This document shows positions 12,107-23,905 of a DNA stretch of 64,000 nucleotides, in pieces (position 1 is the stretch's first letter; the number at the start of each line of letters is the position of its first letter). Both the position numbers and the translations under genes were made by a program. The stretch comes from Pholis gunnellus (lineage: Eukaryota; Chordata; Actinopteri; Perciformes; Pholidae). Location: assembly GCA_910591455.2 (NCBI GenBank), contig OU342806.1, positions 13,051,426 to 13,115,425 on the forward strand. The letters are read 5' to 3'. The notes beneath the pieces are model-generated. The model was given only the letters and a program-made list of their open reading frames with translations, was not told where the DNA came from and ran no database searches.

Positions 12107-13424
12107 TCTATAACGGTCTATAATTGTAATGGTAGGTTAATTTTAACAGTGAGAGACGGACATTTTTATAAATAATCCAAAAAATAACATTATATAAAAG
12201 TTATAAATTGATTTGCATTTGATTGTGTGAAATAAGTATTTGATCCCCTAGGAAAACATGACTCAGTAGTAGTTGGTCACCAGGTTTGCGCAAATCTCTG
12301 GAGGGATTTTGGTCCACTCCTCTTTGCAGATCCTCTACAAATTCTTAAGGTTTCAAGGCGCTTGGTAACTCGAAGCTTCAGCTCCCTCCTCAGATATTCT
12401 ATGGGATTAAGTTGCCTTTGTTGCCTTGGCCGTATGTTTTTGGTCATTGTCATGCTGGAAGACCCATCCACGACCCATTTTCTGTGTCGTGGCTGAGAGA
12501 AGGAAGTTCTCTCCCAAGATTTCACGGTACATGGCCCCGTGCATCCTCCCCTCGATGCAGTGTAGTCGCCCTGTCCCCTTAGCAGAGAAACAGATGGTGT
12601 TCTTGGGGTTATAGTCAGGATTTCTCTTCCTCCAAACATGGCGAGTTGAGTTGATGCCAAAGAGCTAGATTTTGGTCTCATTTGAACACATCACCTTCTC
12701 CCAGGCCTTCTCTGAATCATTCAGGTGTTCATTAGCAAACTTCAGACGGGCCTGTACATGTGCCTTCTTGAGCAGGGGTACCTTGCGGGCGCTGCGGGAT
12801 TTGAATCCATTACGGCGTAGTATGTTACCAATGATTTTCTTGGTAACTGTGTTCCCAGCTGTCTCAAGATCATTAACAAGTTCCTCCCGTGTAGTTCTGG
12901 GCTGATCCCTCACCTTTCTCATGATCATCGATAGGCAAGATCTTGCATGGAGCCCCAGACCGAGGGCGATTGAAGGTCATTTTGTGTTTCTTCTTCTTCT
13001 GGTCTTCTTGGTCTTGTACCCCATTACAGCCTTGTCCAGGTGTACAATCTTGTCCCTGACGTCCTCAGACAGCTCTTTGGTCTTGCCCATGGTGGAGAGG
13101 TTGGAATCTGATTGATTCATTCTGTGGACGGGTGTCTTTTATACAGGTGACGAGTTAAGATTCGGAGTACTTTCTTAACGCGAGAGGACTAATCTAACCG
13201 GTCTGTGGGACCCATAATTCTTGCTGGTTGGTAGGGGATCAAATACTTATTTCACACAATCAAATGCAAATCAATTTATAACTTTTATGTGATGTGATTT
13301 TCTGGATTTTTTTTAAATATTCTGTTCATACGCTGTTAAAATAAACCTACCATTAAAATTATAGCCGTTCATTTCTTACAAACTTACAAAATCAGCAAAG
13401 GAACAAATAATTATTTCCTTCACT
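12107..13424 (-). mobile_element. Tc1/mariner-family transposon, truncated at one end
   Basis: The edges carry long inverted repeats. The plus strand has TAATGGTAGGTTAATTTTAA at about 12127, a segment ending GTGAAATAAGTATTTGATCC at about 12246, and their inverted counterparts at 13230-13270 and 13335-13365. The right end terminates in AATTATTTCCTTCACT next to a TA-rich tract, the kind of TA target these elements use. The outermost part of the left repeat is missing, so this end is truncated. The long two-part inverted repeats fit the IR/DR architecture of teleost Tc1 elements. The transposase remnant lies inside on the minus strand. Confidence 0.9.
12280..13090 (-). pseudogene. Tc1-like transposase, inactivated
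   Basis: The frame starts with ATG at 13090 (minus strand) and encodes a typical N terminus, MGKTKELSEDVRDKIV. It continues through the DNA-binding region (REELVNDLETAG, KKIIGNILRRNGFKSRSARK) into the catalytic core. The usual SDET motif that supplies the first catalytic aspartate reads SNETKI here (about 12665-12680), so the aspartate is replaced by asparagine, and a stop follows. Further on, recognisable blocks fall in different frames (a histidine-rich MTMTKN stretch, then LNPIEYLRRELKLRV). The segment between them, normally about 20-25 residues, is deleted. Frameshifts, a lost catalytic residue and a deletion make it non-functional. Tc1 transposases are normally about 340 residues and catalyse cut-and-paste excision. 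Confidence 0.9.
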
Positions 13425-13482
13425 ATATATATATATATATAGATATATATGTATGTGTGTATATATGTATATATAGCTTTAA
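13424..13482. repeat. (TA)n-rich microsatellite beside the Tc1 end
   Basis: ATATAT runs interrupted by GATATATATGTATGTGTG directly abut the transposon end. The transposon may have inserted into an existing TA tract, or its TA duplication may have expanded afterwards. Confidence 0.85.
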
Positions 13483-15111
13483 GCGGAAATATATACTGAG
13501 GAATTTAAGATTACTGTGATGCAGAGTTAACTCCGGGAGAATCAGAAGTGAATTGATCCCCAAATGCATGATTTTACATACACTAGGATGTTCTTAAAGG
13601 GAAATTTAAAACATGATGTGGGGTAATGTCTTTCATGCAGTGCTTGACTATCAATTATCCATTTCATAAGCAGTTTTCATTCTCAGCAAGGAAATTGATC
13701 AAATCAATCAAAGGCTGGTAAACATAATTCAGATGTAATTATGAAATGACCAGCTTGTGTGTGATAGTCTGCAGACAGAATGATGAATACCCTACATGGC
13801 ATACTTTTAAGTGGTGTTTACTTGACAAAGCTACAATAAACACAATTTACATCCTTTTTTTCTCAGCAAGAAGGATTTGTTGGGGTAGTTTATAATTGAG
13901 TCTAGCGGTGCATGAACTTTCTACAGCTGCAATCTGTCTAAGCACAGCTATTTCTTCCTCTGCCGGCCCTGGCTTTCTTTTGTCGACTCTGCCTCACATC
14001 GCAACAGTCCCAAAATGTGAGAGATCTTGATGAAAGCAGAATGTAATTATTAGTGTGGTAGTTCTTGGATGGTGGCAGGATCTTTACACGGTTCAGCGAA
14101 CAACACGCTCTCTGTTCAAATGAAGAACATTCTCCTCCTTTCAAGGGCAATTATTTCAACCCTCTCCTCCCCTGAATGTCAATGGAATGGAATTGGACTT
14201 TTGTATAAGTTTTCCAACAATCTCATAATATATTGGGAGCTATTATTATAGATTTCCCCTACCCTGCATCAATATTGCATTACTGAATACTTGTCATTAA
14301 TTGGAGCAGAATAGATTCACAATGTTCCTCACTTATTTTGTGTCTGAAACTGTCAAGAACAAACAAACCAGCAATACTAAAGGAAATATACAGTATATCT
14401 GGTTTGCTGTGGTTAAATTCAGCTCTACAAATCTTCTCAATCCCTCCGCAGCATTAGATTGAGGTTATGTGGAACTTTTTAACCCACCAAACTCCCGCCA
14501 TCACCAGTTAGCTGTATGCTGGATGATGTGATCATTAATGAGCAGAAGTATAGGCAGTGGTGGCACGGTGGAAGCGCTTAACTGTCAGAAGGTGAGAAGA
14601 TACATGGGAACTGGACACTGAAAATGGGTGACCAGCAATAGTCAGCAAAGATGGAGAGAAAATACCTTTCTTTAAATCTTTAAAAAGAGATTAGTTGGGC
14701 TTGGGGAGTTGGGTAGAGAATCACTAGGTAACGTGATGGAAGGAATTTTAATTTGAGTAAACAGGGCTCATGGAAGTGTCAAGCCTTTTTCCCCCTTGAT
14801 GGAGATGGTGGTGCAGAGGGTTTTTATCAATCCTCTGAGAATTTGGTGGATGATGACAGACACATGTAAGCACAAAACAATGATAGTGGCAACAAAGAAG
14901 AATATTCTTTATGATTAGGTTCAACGCCTGCGCGAGTTCAGCTTTTCTGCTTTGTGCTTTCCGATAGTTCCGATGCTTTACTGTTTGCTCTCTTCTTTGC
15001 ATTGCTTCCCTAATATATTCATGTTTTTCTTCCGAACTGAGAGCTGTTCTTGGATACTTGAGTCAACCAGACTTTAAACATTCCTATTTAACTAAAGTAC
15101 TATCATATTAG
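13483..15111. other. Unique noncoding sequence
   Basis: No gene or element is recognised. The 13900-14250 part is less repetitive and more balanced in base composition than its surroundings and is a weak candidate for conserved noncoding sequence. Confidence 0.5.
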
Positions 15112-15661
15112 TGTTACGAATACCTGGAAACCCTAGGGTTAGCAGACAGCGTGGCCTAACTAGCAGCAAGATACCACTTTAATTTACAGATAACTATAAC
15201 ACACTTCTAAAGAGGGTTGTAGTACTTGAAACCTTCATAGAGCCACCAGCTAAAAATTAATGTATTTCAATCAGGAGAGACAAGTCAGATGAAGAAAAGA
15301 TAATTGTTTATTATTAACAGATGATATGTGATGATGAAGTCTTTGGTGCTTGGACTCTACAGGGAGATTTGTAATCGAGGGGCGTCTGCCATGAGCAGCA
15401 GCAAAATAAATCCCCCCGTGGAGTCCAGACACTGGTGGCGGTGGTGGCTGATGAGGCTGATAGAATGATGAGTTGATGAAGCTGATGGATCTGCGGAGAT
15501 TGTGCAGAGATGGGGAGGTGGAAGGGCGCATAACAGTAGCATGGGAGACATATTCATATTTAAAAAGAGACAGCAGCAAGATGATACACTAACGATGTAA
15601 TTGTTTTGTTGTACTATTGGATAAAGGAGACCAGCTGATCTGAACAGCTGATATCATGACA
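15112..15661 (-). mobile_element. LTR-like block (probable degraded LTR)
   Basis: The block has TG...CA ends: TGTTACGAATACC on the left and GATATCATGACA on the right, with imperfectly inverted termini. Read on the minus strand it starts TGTCATGATATCAGC and carries an AATAAA polyadenylation signal (complement of 15307-15312) in its 3' half. The minus-strand bases just outside the 5' end (TTCGGGGC) could be a remnant polypurine tract, which would make this a 3' LTR. No target duplication was found and no second copy is in the window. The minus-strand frames inside it are probably not genes. Confidence 0.4.
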
Positions 15662-15934
15662 GCCCCGAACAATGACAGCAAGGACATAATAAGTGAGCTT
15701 ACGCGAGTAGTTAATGGCAGATGTATGAGAAATAAACTACAAGCCTAGGTATACAAGAGTATAGTCTTCCTGACTGAAATTACGCTCGAGCTTCATAAGT
15801 TCATGGACACTGGGAACCACCATTAACCTCTGCGAATAGCCTACTTGACAATGAGCAACAACAAAATGCTAACTAACCCAAAGTTAGCTAAGGTTGCCAA
15901 GACACAGAAGTGCTGTCCCGTGACAAAAAAACTG

Positions 15935-16458
15935 TCCATCCATCCATCCATAATCGTCCACTTATCCAGGGCTGGGTAGTGGGGGCAGCAGGCTTAGCAG
16001 GGCATTCTATATTTTCCTCTACCCAGCAACGTTTTCCAGCTTTTCTTGGGGAATCCCAATATCTTACCAGGCCAGACCTTGGGGTCTCTTAACAGCTGGA
16101 CGTGCCCGGAAAAACTTGATAGGGATAAATCCTGATCAGTTGCTCGAACCACCTCGCCTAACCCTTTTTGTTGTAAAGGAGCAGTGGCTCTACTCTTAAG
16201 CTGTCACCGGATGTCTGAGCCTTCAGCAATCTTTCTTTTGGTCACTACCCAAAGCCTATGACCATAGGTTAGGTTCGGAATGTAAATGTACTGGTAAATG
16301 GAGAGCTTTGCCTTCCAACTCAGCTCCCTTTTCACCACAACAGTCCGGTACAAAGCTTTCATTACTACCGAAGACACAACGGACTGCCTGTCCATCTCTC
16401 GCTCCATTTTACCCTCACTTCTGAACAAGACCCCAAGATACTTAGACTCCTTTGCTTA
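15935..16458 (-). mobile_element. Non-LTR retrotransposon (LINE) 3' end, reverse transcriptase remnant
   Basis: On the minus strand, an open frame at 16428-16204 encodes a C-terminal reverse-transcriptase segment seen in abundant teleost LINEs. Blocks include SEGKMEREMDR, VVVKRELSWKAKLSIY and PNLTYGHRLWVVTKRK. The frame then breaks up, and the following sequence down to 15935 corresponds to the end of the ORF and 3' region with internal deletions. The element finishes in a TGGA/ATGG tandem tail (CCATCCATCCATCC on the plus strand, 15935-15951), which marks its 3' terminus. The element is 5'-truncated, as most LINE copies are. I do not assign a clade. Confidence 0.82.
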
Positions 16459-16855
16459 GTGCAGTCACTTACTCCCAATACACCATTAGTAATACTTAGA
16501 ATAGCTCTTTAGAATTGTAAGAATAACTAATTTCACTGGGAACTGAGACACAGCAAAAAGACAGTGTCCAGAGAATTCCTTCTATGCACCAATATCCAGA
16601 CAGATTGCCTGATCAACCCTTGTACGTAGCAGAACACAGCATGATCACAGTCACTTTAATAGGGAACAATATAACTTAACATCCCAAACAGAGCCTAAAG
16701 TTGTCTACAGCTTCTGCAGAACCCACATCTCTGATTAATGACCCAACTTTAACCTGGTCAATTCTTCAGCCTCTTTTATTCAACTTCGTCTATCCATCAA
16801 ACACTGCAAAAAGGAGATAATAGACCCAACTGCACACAACAGGGAATCTAGATAC
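16459..16855. other. Noncoding sequence between retroelement remnants
   Basis: No frame is convincing. It may be part of the decayed DIRS-like element to its right or older host sequence. Confidence 0.4.
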
Positions 16856-17238
16856 TTTTCCTTGCACCAGCATTGGAATCTGCCCTGAAACAATCAATGG
16901 TGGATCCCGCTCTAGTCACCTGAATAGTATGCACCACCTGTACGGACAATCCAGCCCACCTCAGCCTGTCCCTCTCAGGATCCAAGCTTGGAAAGGACAT
17001 CCTAGATTGAGCAGGGCAGGGCTGCCATCATCTGAGTAATGTTTGCATACCACAGGGATGAGTGGCGACCTGGGACTACCAAAATGACTGACAACTTCTC
17101 CCCCCTCACTCTCTCCAATGGGGGAGGGATGAAAGGGAGTGGCAGAAAAGGCATAAAGCAGCTTTCTTGGCCATGGCACGTGTGCAAAAGCGTCCACCCC
17201 CATTCGTGGATTGGCAGTAGCTGAAGAGCTGTATTCAT
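16856..17238 (-). pseudogene. DIRS-like reverse transcriptase/RNase H end and start of tyrosine recombinase
   Basis: Two minus-strand frames together show a familiar C-terminal reverse-transcriptase/RNase H pattern of fish DIRS elements. One frame has MGVDAFAH...PWPRKLLYAF. Another has LPFIPPPLERVRGEKLSVIL followed by VVPGR, the position usually read as ILVAPRWPG. A third segment (about 16970-16860) reads GLSVQVVHTIQVTRAGST, which resembles the N-terminal part of the tyrosine recombinase that follows in these elements (LS..VV.TI...RA.ST). The frameshifts show it is dead. Most of the recombinase and the catalytic part of the reverse transcriptase are not recognisable. The identification is by eye. 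Confidence 0.6.
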
Positions 17239-18197
17239 ATCACTGCGAAAAGTGCGCCAGGGAATAGCTGAAGGACAATCTGTGTACTTGGGCTATGTGT
17301 AATGCAAACATATCCTGTGTTTTGAAGCCACCTGAACCTGAAAGTGTGCACCTACATTGCATAAATAGTAGATTGCTCTATGGGAGACTGACGTGGAAGA
17401 CTGATCTGGAAAAGTGGTCTTTAAACGCATCACAGCTTGAAAAAGATGCAGCAGACCTCTCGTTTCCAGTGTGGAGATCGGTGAGGGAGAACATGAAAAT
17501 GGCTGAGCCAGAGATAAGGTTCATTAATGCATCACTGGCTCACCTGTAAATGCAGCAGCTGACATCGTGACAATGCGTTTTCCTCTTGTGTCCCTGTGTG
17601 GAGATAGATGATAGATTAAACCCTCATCTTCAGGTTTAAACTGTGTATTCTCCCAAGGTAACACAGCCAGACATCCCACTGTTAACCAGGGGAATGATTT
17701 GCATGTGCCGATGCGTAATATACAACAATGACGGCCAAAACGAGTAGTAGGGTGGAAAAGGCAGAGCAGGTGATTATCCCCTTGAACGCATCCTCTCGCC
17801 CACTCTTCGGCAAATATGTTATTCAAAGCCGCTATACCGGGTGAGGTGTGCTTTCTGACCACATCATGCCAAGTATAGCCTTCATGAAAAGACAAAGCAC
17901 TGCCACCGGTTGGGACCGCTTATACCTACTAACCTGATCGTCCCGACCCACTGCCTCCTTTCAGGAGGTGGGCCGATGATGGCGGGAGAGCGTTTGAGTG
18001 CTTTGAAACTGGACAGCCAAGAAATGTCTTATTCAGTGCAGGAATTCAATGAGACACCATGGGGAGTACGGTGGCTAGAAACATCACACAGCCCACAGCT
18101 ATTGCAACTCCATGATTCTGATTAGTTATTTGGGTGGTTGTGGGTGTAGATAGCTGCAGGGGTCATCACTGATGGACTTCCGAAGCTGATATACCGG
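17239..18197 (-). mobile_element. Interior of the decayed retroelement, unassigned
   Basis: The composition is more GC-balanced than the flanks. Open frames exist on both strands: minus 17895-17524 with 123 codons, plus 17295-17549 with 84 codons and plus 17910-18125 with 71 codons. I recognise no domain in any of them. Given the gag-like motif to the right and the RT/RNase H motifs to the left on the minus strand, the simplest reading is the interior of one minus-strand element with large deletions. The plus-strand frames have several potential N-glycosylation sequons, so a fragment of a second element cannot be excluded. Confidence 0.4.
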
Positions 18198-18509
18198 TCA
18201 CCAATGAGATGTCGTAATCATCACTTTCTGCGTGGTCCATGCCGAGACACTCAAAGCAGTTGTGGTGAAGACCCGTCCCAGCAATAAGGCCGGGACATGA
18301 CGGGCACCTACGAGTTTCTTAAAGCGGGGACTCCATCTGTGGAGGTAGGCAGTCAGTGGGTAAATTGCAGTTTGCTGAAGAGAAAAAGCATAGCTTAGCA
18401 ACCGGGCGTGTTGCCATATATACTGTGGGGTCCGCAAATATTCTGGTAGGCACATCCTGATTTTCCGGCTACCCATATGCACATTTTCAATGCAAGAATG
18501 CATACTCAT
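18198..18509 (-). pseudogene. DIRS-like gag/ORF1 zinc-motif remnant
   Basis: On the minus strand, 18306-18229 encodes 26 residues with the pattern C-x2-C-x12-C-x2-C-x4-H, reading CPSC...HNCFECLGMDHA. This matches a cysteine/histidine motif (C..C...H..C..CLG..HA) I associate with the first ORF of fish DIRS-like and related retrotransposons. The annotated open frame (18509-18198) runs into it in a different frame near 18310, which implies a frameshift. It lies upstream, in minus-strand sense, of the RT/RNase H remnants, the expected gene order. Confidence 0.6.
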
Positions 18510-18529
18510 GATTGGAGGAGATGATTACC

Positions 18530-21500
18530 CATAGAGTCCAGTAAAGGGTGGAGTATGTGTGAGATAGAACTGTGAGTTCAGCCTCTTGTTTGCACAGGAC
18601 ATAGGCCTATATAATAGGCTGTTGCTGAGGAACAAAAGGTGTTGCAGGAATTGAACCTTTGGTTAATAGAACATTTCTCCCACTACTTGGCCACTCTGCG
18701 GCCAAGGACACAACCTGAGACTTCAAAATGAAGGCAATGTGTGCCTGAAAAACTGATAAAAGGAGGGTAATAGCGATATGAGAGAAGAAGACATACAGGA
18801 AAGAAATGTAGACGACGAAAAGAGGCAGTATAGAGGATGGATAGGTAAAAACATGGGGGCATCTGAATTAAACTGAAAAACTAGACAGTCAAGAAAGGTT
18901 GGGACTAAAAGATTAGGCCCAGGAGCAAAAGCTGGTTTCAGGAAAAGAATCTCAATTACTCCTAAGGTACAATATGAATCTTTTCATCTTAAGGCAGTCG
19001 GTGTATTATTGGTTTCTCGCTTCTTGCCCTTATTTTGTGAAGTTTACACCCTAACATGCATCATTGCGCTTGCTGAGCTGTCATCTGAAGCTAAGGTTAA
19101 CTGCCACCCTCCACCTCCACAGGTGCAGAAGAAGCAGATGGGGAATGCATCAAATTTATAACACAGAAAGAACAGGTTTAGACTGCTGCATGCCTAGCAT
19201 CACGTGCAGTGTTGTTGCTGACTGCTTCAACCTTGCAACTCTTGATTACCATAATCCAGCTCACTGTTGGCCACAGTATTACAGCACAGCTATCAAACTA
19301 TGGCACCGAGTTCAAATTCTTATCACATAAATGTTCTCCTCATCGTTTGAGAATGTGAAGTGAAAAGTATGAAGGGAAAGCATTTAAGGTCAAACTTGTT
19401 TACTCTGTCTCTTGTACTTCCATTTTTTTGTGTATCAAAACCTTACTAAAAGGCAAAATGTAAAACATTACTTAAATGTAAAACCATCTCACCTTCATGT
19501 CTTAACGTTCATGTAGCCTCCCTGAATTGACAATGTCAAAGTGTGACCTTTATAAACAGGTTTGTACTACAATGCTATTCAGAGTTATCTAGTATCCATT
19601 GTGCAGTAGTACTACTGTATTGTATAACATAACATTATAGCAACTACATTATACTAGCGACAACATAGTAAATCCCCTTTGAGTCCACAGCAGTAGATTC
19701 CAGCTGCCATTTCTTTCTTGCATTAGTGCCTTAACCAATTATCCGTGTTTTCTCATTCTGCAATCTGCCTCCTGCTTCATTTTGAGCCAGCTTCTCTTCG
19801 TGTGACAACTGAAGATGTGTTAATGTGCTGCAATTCAAAAAAGTAAAACATATCAGAGCCCACTCAGACAGTCAAACCGTGACAATCTTAAGAGTGGTAA
19901 TTATCTCTTGGTGAAGACTAAACTGTGTTGTGGCTATATATTGCCTTTCAGGATATTACTCATTAAAGTCAACCGAATGAGCAGAAATAAACAAATAAAT
20001 GGAGGCACATAATGGAAAGATATTGAAGAGGCGGTTTAGCATTTTGATATTTACATAGACTGAAGGAAGGCCTAACATAATAAAGACCATTGACGTGATG
20101 AATGTCACTGATGGGCACTTTAACATTTTTACACCAGTTGCCCGTGTGATCCTACTGTGCCTCCTTTTCATGCTTTACAGATTAGGAATTTAACCCCCAA
20201 CCCTGGATGAGCTGCTGTTATGGGATTGATATGTTTGAAATTGGCTTAATACGATGTGGTGGAAAAAATGGAAAAAGGTGCTTGTCATTTATATTTTGGA
20301 GGCGAGGATGGGTTTAGGGGTGGAACTCTGTTATGCCTTCAGGAACTGTGAACAAAATTAACTGTTTAAACAGGGAGTTGTAGTGTTGTCCTAAATTATC
20401 GAGGATGGCAAATAATTATTCTTATTTTAGAGGATATTTCGAATACAATGATTATTTATCATGTCTATTTAGTTTATTTTAAAGGCAAAAAGCATTTGCA
20501 AACATTATCCCCTGTTTGCTGTAGTAAAAACAAATGAATGCTTGTTATCTGATACCTTTGGCAGGCGTGGAAGCTAGAGTGCCATGTTTCACCTGCTCAA
20601 CATCAAAGTCAAACATCTGATAATGCACAACAATGATTTACAGAGCGCCCATAAAAACAAACTATAGATTAAGTGCATGGTGAATTGTGGACGCATCATG
20701 CCATCTGAGACCAATGATGCAGGTTTTGACCAATCGAGGGATATAAGCAGTCTAAGCAATTCCTAACACAATGAGAATCTGAGGGCCTCCACAAAGTAGC
20801 TGATTGCATTATGGGCTTGCTATGCAGCTGGCAGCTGCTTCCTGACAATATGATGATGAAAAACTCTCGTCGCTCCACTTCAAAATTGTCAATTAACGAA
20901 AATGAAATTGTGTGATGTCTGTTGCGGCACAGATGCTGAAGGTGAAGATGACAAACTTGGACTGCAGCAGAAATGATCTTACTAGTTTAAATGTATCTAT
21001 ATTTTGCAGTTTGGTTTTTATCTTAAAATTAAGCTTTGTATCTGCAATGCATGATTATGCTGTGGAAGTGTATGTGAGTATGAGTATTTGTATCCAAAAT
21101 GTTACTGTATCTGGCTAAAACTGTGGCCAATAGTACTTTTCAGAGGTGGACTGATAATTGAGAATGTTTAACAGACCATTTCCTTCACTTTTAAAGTTGC
21201 AGGTTTTAAATAATAAAAGAGGGTGGGGCAACCACACAGTTATTTTGGCAATGCACCATTTAACAAACAGAAGCAGAGCTACAAACATTGTCACATGGGA
21301 GTTGCGTTAGGACACTACACTATTTCAATAATGAATACATTGTTGTTTTATCATTCTTTTCTATGGCTTACCTATACATGCATTGCATATGGCTTGGTGC
21401 CACATGGTTAACAAAATGGTGGTCAAGGTGGACTTATTTTTGTCAGGGATGCCTGTATTTGTATGCGTCTCTGCTCATGTGTTCATGTATGTACCGACAA

Positions 21501-23860
21501 AGCCAGAAATAAAGAGCCAACACTACCTTCATATTTATCTGACTTGCCATGGCTGGTACTCAGAAAGCAGTGCACATTCACAGTTTAGAGTGACCAAGCA
21601 GAGTCCTGCATTACTTTAAAAAAACATTTCCTACATAACCTTATCTAAATCTACTACCAATTACATATATCATGCATATACTTTCAAGGAAAAAGAGGAA
21701 ATATATATCCTCATTACAAACACACTTGCATGGAAATATATCTGCCACAATAAATTATTCAACATGTAGTTGTTGTTTTCTCTTTCGATCTTGCCTTTTT
21801 TCTCTCTATGTAGTTCATCTGGATATTTGCTCTGCGTAATGCACTAAAGTGCTCCACAGAAGAATTTGGCTTGATTCCCATTCTGTGTAGTGTGGAAGTG
21901 TACTGTGAACACTGTGGACCTAGTCTGTAGCCTTCCTCTATTCAAAGGAAGTGAAAGAAGTCTAATTGGCTGCAATGCTTGCTCCCACATTTTTATGGTC
22001 ACTCAAGTGATCCTGTTCCATGAAGGATAAGGGGTATAGAGCTGCACTACATGTAGATGTACAGAGAGAGGCAGATAGAAAAGTAGAGGGACAAAAAGTG
22101 AGGTCCACGTCACTAGAATGTGAATCTTTGTGGCACGACAGAATTGCTATAGCTGAACTATATTCCACTGCCAATTTGGAAAACATAACATATAGTCTCT
22201 TACACAATGACTGGGAGCACAAAATTCCAAAATAGTATGAAAATGTTTACATGGTTAAACCAATTCATGGACAAATTACGATGCCACACTATATTTTTCA
22301 TGAATACAGTGACTAAAGGTAGTGTGTTTCAGCTGAAAAGGAATTTTGTCGTAGTAAAAAAGAAAAATTCTATGAGTATTCCTATTGCAATGATGCCAAG
22401 CAGCCACAACATCAATGCTGGTGCCAAAAATCTCTTTAGAGACCCTCCTTAGAGATCCAAAAGGACCAACCTGTGTTTCTGTCCATGTAAACAGCTTAAC
22501 CTGAATTAGGCTAAGACCTGAGTAATGACCAAAAGCCGTTCCCTCTGTCATTTCTTTTCATAGCTGTGTTGGTCTGAAGTGATTTTAGACTTTGCTCCAT
22601 TAAACTAATTGCTGACTAAAACAGAGAGTGCTCATGTCTGCCAAAGACCTCTTGGATCCCAGGGGCTCTCTTGAGCAGTGCAGCTGACATTGAGTGCTGC
22701 TCAGTCGGTTTTGGGCTCCATCTGTGCCAGCTTCTCCCACTGGGTACCTTGTACCCAGCCAACCCCCCCAACTACATCACATCTCCAACCCCAATGCTGT
22801 ATACATCTGCTTTCCCCCCTGACATCCTCTAACACAGAGGTAACATGTGATGGTGTGCTTAAGTGCACTAACAAGATGCACATGTATACATACACACATT
22901 TTCTATAGACTATTATTCCAGATGATTTATTTATTTGTTTACTGCGGCTGCACAGTCAAAATGAGCACAACTTCACTGCCTGTGAGAGCATGTGAATGTG
23001 GGTGTTATCGAGTCTCACATTGCCAGTTTCACAGCGGTTCTAACAACACAGGCTTTACTTCTACTAAACGTGATTACATTGTTGCTATGAAGTGAGGTAT
23101 TCAAAACAGTTAAAAAAAATAGTATACCAGCTGGTTCACAACTCAGATGTTACTGCAGTAATGGCGGATTATTTATTTCAACCTGTACAAATGCATGCCC
23201 ATCTACGGTGTGAGTATGCATATTACATACCAATCCACATTGACAATCCCTTGGATATTTAACATGATGATTACTGTAAATATTATATAGAGACATGAAA
23301 TCACAATATGCACACACACTCATTAACTGTCTTCATTGGTTCATTTTCACAGACAAATAAATCATTGTACTCATTTATATATTCAAATGCATACCAACTT
23401 TGTTTGTGCACATGCATGTCTGCAATATGTAGGCACACAAGAGATATTCAAGCCCACATGCACACTTGTCTGCATAACTCAGAAAAGTGCAAACACATAC
23501 GTGCAGCCTGTAAGATTTTGCAACTGTGCCACTAGAGTCTGATTAAATATGGCATAAATCTGCTGACTCCTTGGGAGTTAATTGGTATTTTCCAATCTCA
23601 TTATGACTGCAGCCAATCTGTTTCTCATACAGGTACTTTGTAACTAAAATCTGCAAAGTTTTTAAATACACATTTTAAATTTGAAGGCTGGTGACAGCTC
23701 AAGACAATTTCTTTCTGTTTCTTGCCTTCAGTTTATTTTCTTTCTTTTTTTGAATAAGTAAATCTTCTCCAACAGAGTTGAAACAATGGTGCCAATTGAG
23801 CCAGATGTTCATGTTTAAACAAGGATTTAAATAAGAGTCACCCCCCAATGGCAGCCGTGA
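18530..23860. other. Mostly unique noncoding sequence
   Basis: No gene or clear mobile element was recognised. The 20670-20890 block is non-repetitive and GC-balanced and might be conserved, but nothing in the single sequence proves it. Short plus-strand frames around 21223-21619 and 22020-22452 overlap each other in several frames and lack domains. Confidence 0.5.
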
Positions 23861-23864
23861 GAGA

Positions 23865-23905
23865 GAAAGACACAGAGAGACACAGAGAGAGAGAGCGAGA
23901 GAGAA
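23865..23905. repeat. (GA)n-rich purine tract
   Basis: GAGAGAAAGACACAGAGAGACACAGAGAGAGAGAGCGAGAGAGA forms a two-level purine repeat with a 10-base CACAGAGAGA duplication. The minus-strand frame across it is an artefact. Confidence 0.85.
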
